Shown: positions 8,664 to 17,951, counted from the stretch's first letter. The stretch is DNA of 64,000 bases from Burkholderia cepacia (GCF_001718835.1 NZ_CP013444.1:496001-560000); one strand, 5' to 3'. Notes: generated from the letters alone by a model not told the origin. Made by a program: numbers and translations.

Positions 8664-9599
8664 TCAACCCTCCCGCCGCGCGAGATGAATCCCCGCGAGC
8701 ATGCAGCGCACCGACCCGCCGGCCAGCTCGATCGTCGGCACGTCGAGCGGCAGCAATTGCGCCGAGCGTTCGATCAGCCGGCGCTGGTGCGGCGTCAGGT
8801 AATCGAACGCGCGCCGCGACAGCGCGAGCACGCGAGCGTCGCGTCCGGACAGTTCGAGCGCATTCCCGGCGAAATTCGCGATCTGCGACGGATCGAGCTC
8901 GACCACCGTGCGGCCCGTCTCGGCCAGCCGGCGCCGGATTTCGCCGCGTCGGTTCGGATCACTGATCAGGTCGAGGCCGACCATCGCGAACTCGGTCGCG
9001 ACGCTCATCATCACGTTCGTGTGATAGATCGGGCGCCCGTCGGCATCGGCCGTATCGAAGCAGATCGGTTCGAAATTGAAGTGCGTGCAGAAGCGTTCGA
9101 GCGCGACCGGGTCGGCGCGGCGCGAGCGCGCGGTGTAAGCGATCCGCGCGACGTGGTCGAGCACCATCGCACCGGTGCCTTCGAGGAACACGTCGTCGTA
9201 TTCGAGGCCCGAGTAGTCGATCACGTCCTGTACGCGATACTCGGCCTTCAACATTTCGATCACGTCCGCGCGTCGCTCGCGGCGGCGGTTCGGGCTGTGC
9301 ATCGGGTACAGCGCGATATGGCCGCCCGGGTGCGTCGAGAACCAGTTGTTCGGGAACACGGAATCGGGCGTGTCGCGCTCGCCGTGGTCGTCGAATACAT
9401 GCACGCGCACGCCCGCATCGGCGAGCGTCTGCGCGGCGGCCGTGACTTCGTCGCGCGCGGCGGCGGACACCGCGCGCGCGTCGCCTGCGCCGCCGCTGCG
9501 CTGGAAGGCGTTGTCGGCCGCGGTCTGCGGGTTCGGCAGGAAGCGGTGCGGCCGGATCATCACGACGGCGGCCGGCGCCTGGATCGATACGAGATTCAT
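8664..9599 (-). CDS. ctlX: Citrulline hydrolase / amidinotransferase-family protein (CtlX type)
   Basis: This 311-residue protein belongs to the guanidine-modifying (arginine deiminase/DDAH) superfamily. Visible signatures are MIRPHRFLPNP near the N-terminus, VFPNNWFSTH, the Glu-containing FLEGTGAMVLD, the His-containing IYHTNVMMSV and the C-terminal nucleophile GGSVRCMLAGIH. The whole pattern matches the CtlX group, reported to hydrolyse citrulline to ornithine, which would feed the ornithine cyclodeaminase encoded just upstream (56-bp gap, same strand). The start at 9599 gives the usual length. It would be co-transcribed with that gene and now sits downstream of the IS insertion. The substrate is inferred from family and neighbour. 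Confidence 0.85.
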   Translation of the reverse strand: MNLVSIQAPAAVVMIRPHRFLPNPQTAADNAFQRSGGAGDARAVSAAARDEVTAAAQTLADAGVRVHVFDDHGERDTPDSVFPNNWFSTHPGGHIALYPMHSPNRRRERRADVIEMLKAEYRVQDVIDYSGLEYDDVFLEGTGAMVLDHVARIAYTARSRRADPVALERFCTHFNFEPICFDTADADGRPIYHTNVMMSVATEFAMVGLDLISDPNRRGEIRRRLAETGRTVVELDPSQIANFAGNALELSGRDARVLALSRRAFDYLTPHQRRLIERSAQLLPLDVPTIELAGGSVRCMLAGIHLARREG

Positions 9600-9655
9600 C
9601 GCAAGCGGGGGGAGAGGCAAAGGGCGGTGCGGCGCGCGGGCCGCACCGGCTCGGG

Positions 9656-10735
9656 TCAGCGCGCGAACGCGGCGACGGCTTCGGTCACGTACGCCGCGTG
9701 ACCCTGCGCGATCGCGGCCGGGTCGTCGATCAGCGCGAACAGGTTCTTCGGGTCGACGGCCGGCGGAATCAGCGCGATCTCGACACCCGCGTTGTGCTGC
9801 TGCGCGAGCGCATACAGGTAGCGCAGCGCCGAATAATCCTCGAGCGCGAAGCCGACCGAGTCGAACACGGTGATCTGGCCGGCACTGTCGCGGCCAGTGG
9901 CCTCGCGTTGCAGCACGCGCCACAGTTCGGTGACGGGGAAGTCGGCCGGCATCTGCTGGATCTCGCCCTCGATGCGCGACTGCGGCTCGAACTCGACGAA
10001 CACGCGGCCCGCATGCAGCACGCCCGCTTCGAGCTCGGTCTTGCCCGGGCAATCGCCGCCCACGGCGTTCAGGTGCATGCCGGGCTCGATCATGTCGGCG
10101 GTGACGATCGTCGCGTATGCCTTGTCGGCGGTGACGGTCGTGACGATGTCGGCACCGCGCACGGCGTCGGCGGTCGATGCGGCACGCACGACGCGCAGCG
10201 CCGGGTACGCGGCGAGGTTCTGCACCAGCTTGTCGGTCGCGCGCGGATCGACGTCGAACACGCGGATTTCGTCGATGCCGAGCAGCGTATGGAAGGCGAT
10301 CGCCTGGAATTCGCTCTGCGCGCCGTTGCCGATCAGCGCCATCTTGCGAGAATCGGGCCGCGCCAGCAGCTGGGCGGCGAGCACCGACGTGGCGGCCGTG
10401 CGCAGCGCGGTGGTGAGCGTGAGTTCGGCGAGCAGCAGCGGGTAGCCGGTGTCGACTTCGGCGAGCGCGCCGAACGCCATCACCGTGTGCATCCCGCGCG
10501 CGGCGTTGACGGGGTGGCCGTTCACGTACTTGAACGCGAACAGCGACGCGTTCGCGACGGGCATCAGTTCGATCACGCCGTCGCGCGAATGGCACGCGAC
10601 GCGCGGCGACTTGTCGAAGTCGGCCCAGTGCAGGTAATCGGCGTGCAGCGTGTCGACGAGTTCGCGCAGGAACGTCGTGACGCCGGTTCGGGCGATCAGT
10701 CGGGCGGTGGCGGGAACGTCGAGGAAGCGGGTCAT
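9656..10735 (-). CDS. Ornithine cyclodeaminase
   Basis: This 359-residue protein of the ornithine cyclodeaminase/mu-crystallin family converts ornithine to proline and ammonia using NAD. Signatures are FKYVNGHPVN, the Rossmann-type ALIGNGAQSEFQAIAF, and HLNAVGGDCPGKTEL, which holds the catalytic Asp. It is the first gene of a minus-strand pair with the citrulline hydrolase, giving a citrulline-ornithine-proline catabolic route. The IS element ends 12 bp upstream of the start codon, so the native promoter and the good ribosome site AAGGAGAA now lie on the far side of the element near 12170. Expression is therefore probably lost or driven from the IS. The immediate upstream sequence has only a weak ribosome site. 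Confidence 0.9.
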   Translation of the reverse strand: MTRFLDVPATARLIARTGVTTFLRELVDTLHADYLHWADFDKSPRVACHSRDGVIELMPVANASLFAFKYVNGHPVNAARGMHTVMAFGALAEVDTGYPLLLAELTLTTALRTAATSVLAAQLLARPDSRKMALIGNGAQSEFQAIAFHTLLGIDEIRVFDVDPRATDKLVQNLAAYPALRVVRAASTADAVRGADIVTTVTADKAYATIVTADMIEPGMHLNAVGGDCPGKTELEAGVLHAGRVFVEFEPQSRIEGEIQQMPADFPVTELWRVLQREATGRDSAGQITVFDSVGFALEDYSALRYLYALAQQHNAGVEIALIPPAVDPKNLFALIDDPAAIAQGHAAYVTEAVAAFAR

Positions 10736-10747
10736 CGGTCTGTCTAT

Positions 10748-12162
10748 ATGAACGCGTCCCGTTTGCAACAGTTCTCGTGTGTTACGACAGACAGGATGGG
10801 CAGCAGCTCTATATCCGGCCTTGTTGCAGCCGGTACTGCCGCTGCGGGCCCCTATGAAATACGCTGACTCGCACCTCATTCTCCGGGCGAGCTCGAAGCT
10901 CTCCAACCCATTCAGGTTTAGCGAGTCCCGGTCCTACCTGGTTTGTCATCACACTCGATTGCTGCGCAACCTTTCGACGTTCACCCTGTGTTAAACGTTG
11001 ATGTTCTACTGCGCATGAACCAATCAGGCCGGTTTCACGCTCACGTAGTCCTTCCGGTACGGTCTCCCATGGGCGAGCACCGCCCAGATCGTCCGCGCCA
11101 TCTTGTTGGCCAGCGCGACGATCACGACATTCGGCGGCCGCCGCTTTTTCATCTGCTCGACCCAAGGACCGGGTTCTTTCGCATGACTCAACACGGAGCG
11201 CGCGCCGTGAATCAGCAGCGTGCGCAAATACGTGTCACCGCGTTTGCTGATCCCGTGCAGGTTCACCTTGCCGCCCGTGCCGGTCTGTTTGGGCACCAGG
11301 CCCGCCCAGGCGGCGAACTCCCGGCCTGAGCTGAATGCCTTCGGATCGCCCATCATGGCCACCGCGGCCGTGGCCGTCAGCAGCCCGACTCCGGGAATCT
11401 CGCTGACCGCTTTTACGGCCGCATCCGCCTTCTTCCACTCGCGCATGCGCCGCTCGATCTCGGCGATCTGCCCGTCGAGCTTCGCCAGGCCGTTCCACTG
11501 TTCGCGCAACGTATCGATCAGCACGGCAGGTAGACGCTCCGCGATCCGCTTAAGCGCAGCCGGTATCTCCTTATCCAGCTTGGCTCGCCCCTTGCTCATC
11601 ACCTCACCGTATTCCGTCAGCAACCCACGCAGTCCGTTGCTCTGCATCGTCCGGAACTTCACCAACTGCTCGCGCAGCCGGTGCAGCGCCAGCATGGCCT
11701 GCTGCATCTCGCTCTTCACTGCCACCGGCTTGCCCGGCTGCTGCACCGCCAGCCAGATCGCACGGGCATCCGCCGCATCGTTCTTGTTGCGGATGTTGAA
11801 CGCCTTCACGAACTCGGCCGGCATCAGCCTGACCTCGTGCCCCATCTTCGTCAGTTGCCGCGCCCAGTGGTGCGCTCCGCCACATGCTTCCATCCCGATC
11901 AGACAGGGCGTACGGTTGGCGAAGTGCTCAAGAAACTTGGCCCGCTTGAGCGGCTTGTTCACGATCTCTCCGCTTTCCTGATCGACGTAATGCACCTGGA
12001 AAACGTGCTTGGCGATGTCCACGCCTACGGCCATACTGTTCATCGTGGATCCTCCGGTTGCCGGGAAATGCGTGCATTTTCCACCTGGGCACATCGATGC
12101 CGTTGGCCCGTGAGGATCCACCTCTTCCTCCGCACTCACATTCACGGGTGGGACGCGTTCAT
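10748..12162 (-). mobile_element. IS110-family (IS1111-like) insertion sequence
   Basis: The element of about 1.4 kb carries one DEDD transposase gene. Its edges are taken from a 13-bp inverted repeat, ATGAACGCGTCCC at 10748-10760 and its exact complement at 12150-12162. IS1111-type elements are known for sub-terminal inverted repeats, which classical IS110 elements lack. The 260 bp between the transposase stop and the left end is non-coding, as expected for the end that encodes the bridge RNA in the IS1111 group. Part of the repeat may belong to the target, because joining the outer halves gives the palindrome ATGAACGCGTTCAT. The insertion separates ornithine cyclodeaminase from its divergent Lrp-type regulator. 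The ends are inferred, not proven. Confidence 0.75.
11024..12043 (-). CDS. IS110-family transposase
   Basis: This 339-residue recombinase has the two domains of the IS110 family. The N-terminal RuvC-like DEDD domain shows VGVDIAKHVFQVHYVD, LIGMEACGGAHHWA and NKNDAADARAIW. The C-terminal IS116/IS110/IS902 domain shows SEIPGVGLLTATAAVAMMGD, the probable Ser nucleophile region AFSSGREFAAWAGLVP and GISKRGDTYLRTLLIHGAR. The length is normal and no frameshift is seen, so it could be active. The ATG at 12043 was chosen over an upstream extension to 12145 because MAVGVDIAK is the family's usual N-terminus. Codon bias is a little weaker than in neighbouring chromosomal genes. Confidence 0.95.
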   Translation of the reverse strand: MNSMAVGVDIAKHVFQVHYVDQESGEIVNKPLKRAKFLEHFANRTPCLIGMEACGGAHHWARQLTKMGHEVRLMPAEFVKAFNIRNKNDAADARAIWLAVQQPGKPVAVKSEMQQAMLALHRLREQLVKFRTMQSNGLRGLLTEYGEVMSKGRAKLDKEIPAALKRIAERLPAVLIDTLREQWNGLAKLDGQIAEIERRMREWKKADAAVKAVSEIPGVGLLTATAAVAMMGDPKAFSSGREFAAWAGLVPKQTGTGGKVNLHGISKRGDTYLRTLLIHGARSVLSHAKEPGPWVEQMKKRRPPNVVIVALANKMARTIWAVLAHGRPYRKDYVSVKPA

Positions 12163-12386
12163 TTCAATTCTCCTTGAATGATCCGGACGCGGCACGGCGG
12201 GCCGCTCGATGAAGACATTATTTCCGCGAGTCGAGCCAACAAAAAGCCAGCAAAAGTGGCAGATTTATCGATAGACTGGGCAGAATGCCAGCCCGATAAA
12301 GCAATCTGATCAGTTTCCGCTGGTCAAGCTGGGCGACGCGCGGCAGGCTTGCGGCTGGTTCACATCCGGAAGGAAAAGCAAACTCG

Positions 12387-12818
12387 ATGATCACGCTCGA
12401 CGATGTCGACCGGCAGCTCATCGCACTGCTGCGCGACAACGCGCGACTGCCCGTCGTCGCGCTGGCGAAGGCATTGCGCGTCGCGCGCGCGACCGTGCAG
12501 AACCGGCTGACGCGGCTGGAGAAAAACGGCGTGATCGTCGGTTATACGGTGCGGCTCAAGCCGGCGGCGGAACGCCACCGGATTCGCGCGCTGATGTCGA
12601 TCGCCGTGCAGGGCAATCGTGGTGCGGAAGTGGTGAAGGTGCTGCGCGGGCATCCGAACGTGGCGTCGATCCACAGCACGAACGGGCGCTGGGATCTCGT
12701 CGCCGAGCTGCATGCCGATTCGCTCGAGCACTTCGATCGCGTGCTCGGCGCGATCCGGTTGATCGACGGGATCGCGAATACCGAGACGAGTATCCTGCTG
12801 TCGACGCACAAGGCGTGA
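12387..12818 (+). CDS. Lrp/AsnC family transcriptional regulator
   Basis: This 143-residue protein has an N-terminal winged helix-turn-helix (DDVDRQLIALLRDNARLPVV, VARATVQNRLTRLEKNGVIV) and a C-terminal RAM/ligand domain (VLRGHPNVASIHSTNGRWDL). Lrp-type proteins form octamers or dimers and respond to amino acids. Without the IS element it would be divergent from, and adjacent to, the ornithine cyclodeaminase/citrulline hydrolase pair, so it is most likely their regulator. AAGGAAAA lies about ten bases before the ATG. The 224 bp between the IS and this gene should contain the shared control region, now cut in two. Confidence 0.9.
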   Translation: MITLDDVDRQLIALLRDNARLPVVALAKALRVARATVQNRLTRLEKNGVIVGYTVRLKPAAERHRIRALMSIAVQGNRGAEVVKVLRGHPNVASIHSTNGRWDLVAELHADSLEHFDRVLGAIRLIDGIANTETSILLSTHKA

Positions 12819-12833
12819 CGCGCGCGACGCCGG

Positions 12834-13757
12834 TCAATCGAATGCATCGACCCGCGCGCGCCACGCGCTTTGCGCGAACGATGCCGTCAGGAAGTCGATG
12901 AACGCGCGCACCTTCGGCGGCGTGAGCCGAGCGTGCGCGTAATACACATGGATCGTGCCGCCCGTCGCCGGATACTGCGCGAGCACCCACACGAGCCGGC
13001 CGTCGTCGAGATACGGCAGCACGTGATGCGCGCCGAGCCGCGCGAGCCCCATGCCGGCCACGGCGGCGTCGCAGATCGCGTCCAGGTCGGTCAGCACGAC
13101 GCGCCCGTCGACCGGCGCCGTCACCGTCTCGTGGTCCACCGTGAACGCCCATTCGCGAATCCGGCCCGTCGTCGCGGAGCGCAGGCGGATGCAATCGTGG
13201 CGCGCCAGGTCGGCGAGCGTGGCGGGCGCGCCGTGCTTCGCCAGGTACGCGGGCGACGCGACGATCAGCGGCCGGATCGGCGCCAGTTCGCGCGCGACGA
13301 CGTTCGCGTCGTCCTCGACGCCGGAGCCGATCGCGGCGTCGAAACCTTCCTTGACCAGATCCACATGGCGGTTCTCGAAGCTCCAGTCGAGCCGGATGCC
13401 CGGATAGCGTTCGAGAAACGCCGGCATCAGCGGCAGCACGTACTGCCTTCCGAACCCCGGCGCGATGCTCACGCGCAGCGTGCCCGCCGGATGCGCATCG
13501 CGCTCGGTCAGCGTCGCCATCGCCCGGCTCAGCGCACGCGCGGCCGCCGACGTTTCCGCATACAGGCGCTCGCCGGCTTCCGTCAGCGCGAGGCTGCGCG
13601 TCGTGCGATGGAACAGCCGCGTGCCGAGATCGCGCTCCAGCTTCGCGACGTGCTTGCTGACGGCCGCAGGCGTCACGCCCAGCCGGCCCGCCGCCGCGGA
13701 AAAGCTGCCGGCCTCGACGGTGCGCAGGAAGCTTTCGAGCGCGCGCAGGTCGTCCAT
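12834..13757 (-). CDS. LysR family transcriptional regulator
   Basis: This 307-residue protein has the N-terminal LysR helix-turn-helix (LRALESFLRTVEAGSFSAAA, PAAVSKHVAKLERDLGTRLF) and a substrate-binding-type effector domain from about residue 90, with LRVSIAPGFGRQ at its start. It is transcribed divergently from the NmrA-type oxidoreductase gene at 13897 with 139 bp between them, the usual LysR arrangement, so that gene is its likely target. It converges with the Lrp-type gene, leaving only 15 bp between stops. The inducer is unknown. Confidence 0.9.
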   Translation of the reverse strand: MDDLRALESFLRTVEAGSFSAAAGRLGVTPAAVSKHVAKLERDLGTRLFHRTTRSLALTEAGERLYAETSAAARALSRAMATLTERDAHPAGTLRVSIAPGFGRQYVLPLMPAFLERYPGIRLDWSFENRHVDLVKEGFDAAIGSGVEDDANVVARELAPIRPLIVASPAYLAKHGAPATLADLARHDCIRLRSATTGRIREWAFTVDHETVTAPVDGRVVLTDLDAICDAAVAGMGLARLGAHHVLPYLDDGRLVWVLAQYPATGGTIHVYYAHARLTPPKVRAFIDFLTASFAQSAWRARVDAFD

Positions 13758-13896
13758 GGCGATTCGATCCAGGTCGTTGAAATTGATTCGATGGATTATG
13801 GACTACCCGGCATGAATCGGGGTGGCTAGGATGAGGTTCATCGCTCCGTGTCCTGGCCGACCGGCGCGCCCCTCTTTGGCTATCAGGAGACACATC

Positions 13897-14748
13897 ATGT
13901 CCAGCACCATCCTCGTGACCGGCGCGACCGGCACGATCGGCCGCGAACTCGTCACGCAACTGAAGGCGGCCGGCGCGCACGTGATCGCCGGTTCGGCGAG
14001 CGGCAAGGCGGTCGAAGGCGTCGAAACCCGCCATGCCGATTTCGCCGACCCGGCGAGTCTGGCGAACGCGTTCCGCGGCGTCGACACGCTGTTCCTGCTG
14101 CTGCCGCTGCAGGCCGACATGGTGACGCTCGCGGGCAACGCGGTCGCTGCGGCCAGGGCGGCCGGGGTTCGGCACATCGTCCGTTCGTCGGGCGCGGGCG
14201 CCGATCCGGACGCGCCGTTCGCGATCGGGCGCGTGCAGGGCGAGATCGACCGGCTCGTGACGGGATCGGGTGTCGCATACACGATCACCCGGCCGAACTG
14301 CTTCATGCAGAATTTCGTGACCTTCTACGCGGACATGATCCGGGCGGGCGCGCTGTACCTGCCGCAGGGCGACGGCAAGGTATCGTTCGTCGACGTGCGC
14401 GACATCGCGGCCGTCAACGCGGTGATTCTGCTGCGCCCGGACCAACATGCGGGCAGGACTTACGACGTAACCGGCGGCGAAGCGCTGTCGAATGCCGACG
14501 TGACCGCGCGCATCGGCGCGGCGCTCGGGCGCAAGATCGACTATGTGGCGGTGTCGGATGATGCGGCAATCGCGTCGATGCGCGACGCGGGCATGGATGC
14601 GTGGTCGATCGATACGCTGATGAGCCTGAGCAGGCTGATCGCGGCCGGGCATGCGGCGGCGATCAGCGCGGACGTGCGGACGCTGCTGGGGCGGGCGCCG
14701 ATTGCGTTCGAGCGGTTCGTTGAAGATTACGTCGGGAGCTGGCGGTGA
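13897..14748 (+). CDS. NmrA-like NAD(P)-binding oxidoreductase
   Basis: This 283-residue atypical short-chain dehydrogenase has the dinucleotide-binding motif ILVTGATGTIGRELVTQL at residues 4-21, followed by VRHIVRSSGAGAD and TITRPNCFMQNFV. These patterns match the NmrA/QorB group, which sense or use NADPH and often lack the catalytic Tyr-Lys pair. It is preceded by AGGAGA nine bases from the ATG. It is divergent from a LysR gene that probably controls it. The substrate cannot be inferred. The 223 bp that follow (14749-14971) show no supported gene. Confidence 0.85.
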   Translation: MSSTILVTGATGTIGRELVTQLKAAGAHVIAGSASGKAVEGVETRHADFADPASLANAFRGVDTLFLLLPLQADMVTLAGNAVAAARAAGVRHIVRSSGAGADPDAPFAIGRVQGEIDRLVTGSGVAYTITRPNCFMQNFVTFYADMIRAGALYLPQGDGKVSFVDVRDIAAVNAVILLRPDQHAGRTYDVTGGEALSNADVTARIGAALGRKIDYVAVSDDAAIASMRDAGMDAWSIDTLMSLSRLIAAGHAAAISADVRTLLGRAPIAFERFVEDYVGSWR

Positions 14749-14971
14749 GCGGGGGCTGACGTCGAACGGCAGGCCTTGCGCGTCCCGTCATGCCGACCGA
14801 ACTCACGCACAGCGAGGTCCATGCTGGTGATGCTCGACTCGAGGCGGGAAGTGCTGCGGTAAAGGTCGCTGATGCGCATCGGCCCGACGGACCGGAAGGC
14901 CCCGCGCAGTACGTGCAGTCGCACCGAATGCATCCTGCGACGGCCGTGCCCCTTGTCGCCGAAGCCCGCCG

Positions 14972-15574
14972 TCACAGGAACTGCCCGACCGGCAGGTCGA
15001 GGTCGATGGTGGCATGGTCGAGTGTCGTCGCGGCTGCAACGGCTCTTGCCGAGAATAGACGCATCAGCACGACCTTGCCCAAGATGTCGCTGCGCAGCGC
15101 CCGCTCGTCGCGGCTGCCGATCACGACCACGTTGCGCGCGACCTCCCATTTGCCGGCCTGGGCATAAAAGTGCGCAAGGTGCGGATCACAAGTGAAGATG
15201 CCAATATCGAGATTGCTGCGCGCCATGCAGCGAGTGGCGGCGGCAACCGTCTGCAGTCCAAGGCCGCGGCCCTGCCAGACCGGATCGGTCATGACGCAAC
15301 TCAAGCCAGCGATCTCGAAAGTCGCGCCGGCGTGCATGATCGTCTTTCGCGCTGCTGCGGCATAGCTGACGATGCGGTCAGCGATGCAGATGTAGAACGA
15401 AAGGCAGTCGAACGACGGATCGTGTAGCACCACATCCGCAGGCGCACCGCTTGATTCGGGCTCCGGATAGACGCGGCATTGCAGCTCGGCGAAGGCATGC
15501 CGCAAGGCATCAGAGGCCCATCCGTAGCGTATTGCCTCGACCATAGCGGGCTCTGGTGAAGGTGGTAACGTCAT
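14972..15574 (-). CDS. GNAT-family N-acetyltransferase
   Basis: This 200-residue protein contains the GNAT acetyl-CoA motif A region (FEIAGLSCVMTDPVWQGRGL, then GLQTVAAATRCMA) followed by GIFTCDPHLAHFYAQAGKW. The spacing Q/R-x-x-G-L/A is kept in WQGRGLG. An upstream ATG at 15616 exists, but the ATG at 15574 follows AAGGA by nine bases and is preferred. Base composition is somewhat lower in GC than its neighbours, which may mean more recent acquisition. The substrate is unknown. Confidence 0.8.
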   Translation of the reverse strand: MTLPPSPEPAMVEAIRYGWASDALRHAFAELQCRVYPEPESSGAPADVVLHDPSFDCLSFYICIADRIVSYAAAARKTIMHAGATFEIAGLSCVMTDPVWQGRGLGLQTVAAATRCMARSNLDIGIFTCDPHLAHFYAQAGKWEVARNVVVIGSRDERALRSDILGKVVLMRLFSARAVAAATTLDHATIDLDLPVGQFL

Positions 15575-15629
15575 CACACTCGTCCTTCTGTTTGTTTTGC
15601 ATCCGTGGAATCGCAATGCAGGGTCACGC

Positions 15630-17072
15630 TCAGTCCGTCGGACGATCGCACGTCATGGAGGTATCGGGTTGGCCCGCGACACGTTGTGCACGCGGAAACG
15701 TCAGCACCACCGCGAACCCGCCCGTCTCGGGAAACGCAAACCCGATGCGCCCGCCGTGCGCCTTCATCACTTCCTGCACGATCGCGAGCCCGAGGCCCGA
15801 CCCCGTGCGCCGTTCGCTGCCGTCCGGTGCGATTCGCACGAACGGCTGCAGCGCGGCGTCCCAATGCTCGCGTGGAATGCCGCGGCCGTTGTCGGTGACG
15901 GTCAGCGTGACCGCGTCGCCGGCAGTTGAAACCGATACCGCGATGTCGTCCGCATGCCCGTGCAGCAGCGCGTTGTGCAGCACGTTCGACAACGCCTCCT
16001 GCAGGCTGATCGCGTCGCCGTCGATCCAGGCGAGCGGCGCGTCGCTCGCGAATGCGACGGCGACATCGCGCTCGCCCGCGAGCGGAATCGTGCGGCCGAG
16101 CACGTCCTTCGCGAGCGCGACGAGTTCGACCGGCTGCAGCGGCACGGCCTCGGTACGATGTATCACCATTGCATGATTGAGGAGCTGGCCGGTGAGCCGC
16201 CCGACATCCGAGCAGGTCGCACGCAGCGCGTCGAGCCGTGCCGCGTGGCGCGCGGGATCGGCTTCGCCGTCGAGCAGCTCGATCTGCGCGTCGAGCCGCG
16301 CGAGCGGCGTGCGCATCTGGTGCGCCGCGTCGGCGATGAAGCGCTGCATCGCGTTGATCCGCTCGCCGAGGCGGCGCATCAGCCCGTTGATCGACCCGAT
16401 GATCGCGTCGATCTCGCTCGGCGTGTCGACGGCCACCGGCCGCAGGTCGGCCGGGTCGCGCGCGGCGATGATCGTGCCGATCTGCGCGAGCGGGCGCAGG
16501 CCGCGCCGGATCGCGAGGCCGCTCGCGCCGATCGCGAGCACGCTCATCAGCAGGATCAGCGTCCACACCTTGAAGCTCATGTCGTTCGTGAGCTGCTGGC
16601 GTGCGTTGGTGGTTTGCGCGACGGTCACGAGTGCCCAGCCCGGCGTGCTTTCTTCGGGCATGTAGCGCGCGATGGTCGCGGTGCGGATCCGGTGCCCCTG
16701 GTACAGGCCGTTCGCGAACGCCGGGCCCTGTTTCGCGGCGGCGAGCGTCACGGGGCTCGCGAGGTCGTTGTAGCCGGCCACGACGATGCCGCGCGAATCG
16801 ACGACCTTGTAGTAGACGAGGTCGTAGCGCGACAGCGTCGACAGCGCGGCCACCGGCGGATTCAGCGCGAGCACGCCGCCCTGCACGTAGAGGTTTTCCG
16901 CGACCTGGATCGAGGCGCCGGCGAGCAGCTGGTCGTACGCGCGTTCGGCCGCGACGCCCGCGTAGTAGCGCGCGATCGCCGCGAGCGCGAGCGCGCCGGA
17001 CGCGACGACGAGCGCGATGAAGAGCAGCGTGCGCCCGAACAGCGTCTTCGGGAACCAGTCAGTGCGCCGCAA
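15630..17072 (-). CDS. Sensor histidine kinase (TctE-like)
   Basis: This 480-residue membrane kinase has a first membrane helix at about residues 13-33, a periplasmic sensor domain of the two-component N-terminal type to about 165, a second helix (FKVWTLILLMSVLAIGASGL), HAMP, and a catalytic core. The core has H-box FIADAAHQMRTPLARLD (about residue 250), N-box NVLHNALLHG, and G-boxes DNGRGIP and GSGLGLAIVQE. The start is a TTG at 17072, seven bases after GGGG, overlapping the response regulator gene by 14 bp. The operon is divergent from a substrate-binding protein/MFS pair, as in tricarboxylate-type sensing systems, so those genes are the likely target. Confidence 0.9.
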   Translation of the reverse strand: MRRTDWFPKTLFGRTLLFIALVVASGALALAAIARYYAGVAAERAYDQLLAGASIQVAENLYVQGGVLALNPPVAALSTLSRYDLVYYKVVDSRGIVVAGYNDLASPVTLAAAKQGPAFANGLYQGHRIRTATIARYMPEESTPGWALVTVAQTTNARQQLTNDMSFKVWTLILLMSVLAIGASGLAIRRGLRPLAQIGTIIAARDPADLRPVAVDTPSEIDAIIGSINGLMRRLGERINAMQRFIADAAHQMRTPLARLDAQIELLDGEADPARHAARLDALRATCSDVGRLTGQLLNHAMVIHRTEAVPLQPVELVALAKDVLGRTIPLAGERDVAVAFASDAPLAWIDGDAISLQEALSNVLHNALLHGHADDIAVSVSTAGDAVTLTVTDNGRGIPREHWDAALQPFVRIAPDGSERRTGSGLGLAIVQEVMKAHGGRIGFAFPETGGFAVVLTFPRAQRVAGQPDTSMTCDRPTD

Positions 17073-17724
17073 TCTGATACCCCATCCCGCGCGCGGTACG
17101 GATCTCGACCGAGCTGCCCTGCAGCTTCCTGCGCACGCGTGTCACGTACTGCTCGACCGCGTTCGCGGTCGGCTCGTTGCCGAAGCTGAACAGCTGGTTC
17201 AGCAGTTCGTCCTTCGAGAAGATCCGCTGCGGCCGGCTCGCGAGGATTTCGAGCAGCGCGAACTCCTGGCGCGACAGCGACAGCGGCTGGCCGTCGAGTT
17301 CCGCCAGGCGGCTGCTGCGGTCGATCACGAGGCCGCCGAGCGTCAGCACGTCGTTCGCGTGGCCGCTGTTGCGGCGCAGCAGCGCCTGCACGCGCGCATC
17401 GAGCTCGCGGTAGTCGAACGGCTTCACCAGGTAGTCGTCGGCGCCGAGGCCGAGGCCGCTCACGCGGTCGTCGATCGCCGAGCGCGCGGTGACGAGCAGC
17501 ACGGGCGTCGTGCTGCCCGACGCGCGCAGGTGTCGCAGCACGGTAAAGCCGTCCATGCCGGGCAGGTTCGCGTCGAGCACGACGAGGTCGAAGCGCTCGA
17601 CGCGCAGCAGCCCGTTCGCGGTCGCGCCGTCGGTCTCGAGATCGACGGCATGGCCGAGCCGCGCCAGGCGGCTGCGGATCGCCGCGCCGATTTCGGCATC
17701 GTCCTCCACGACGAGAATGCGCAT
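17059..17724 (-). CDS. OmpR-family response regulator (TctD-like)
   Basis: This 221-residue regulator has a receiver domain with the acidic pocket EDD at residues 7-9, phospho-acceptor Asp51 in VVLDANLPG, and Lys in LVKPFDYRE. A winged-helix OmpR/PhoB DNA-binding domain follows (SLSRQEFALLEILASRPQRI, TRVRRKLQGSSVEIRTARGM). It is the first gene of the two-component operon, with the kinase gene overlapping its end. The 227 bp between it and the substrate-binding protein gene on the other strand should hold both promoters. Confidence 0.95.
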   Translation of the reverse strand: MRILVVEDDAEIGAAIRSRLARLGHAVDLETDGATANGLLRVERFDLVVLDANLPGMDGFTVLRHLRASGSTTPVLLVTARSAIDDRVSGLGLGADDYLVKPFDYRELDARVQALLRRNSGHANDVLTLGGLVIDRSSRLAELDGQPLSLSRQEFALLEILASRPQRIFSKDELLNQLFSFGNEPTANAVEQYVTRVRRKLQGSSVEIRTARGMGYQIAAH

Positions 17725-17951
17725 GGTGCCGTTTCGCAGATGGGTGGTTAGGGGTTTTCCCGGGGCCGGGGTGTCAGCATTTTCTCAGACTCGGTCGATA
17801 ACCTGTGTCGAGCCGGATGCAGCACGCAAGGACGGCATTAATACCAGAAATATTCAAGGAGACGGCAACATGCAGCATGTCACGGGCACGACGAACGCGC
17901 GACGCGGGCCGTCGCCTGGCCGTTTGCCGTCCGTCGCACGGCGGCCCGCGC

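Noticed and set aside
14749..14971. Minus-strand frame with a plausible-looking segment (MRISDLYRSTSRLESSITSM)
   Set aside because: It overlaps the end of the NmrA-like gene, has no ribosome site and shows no recognisable family. It could be a gene fragment but is not supported.
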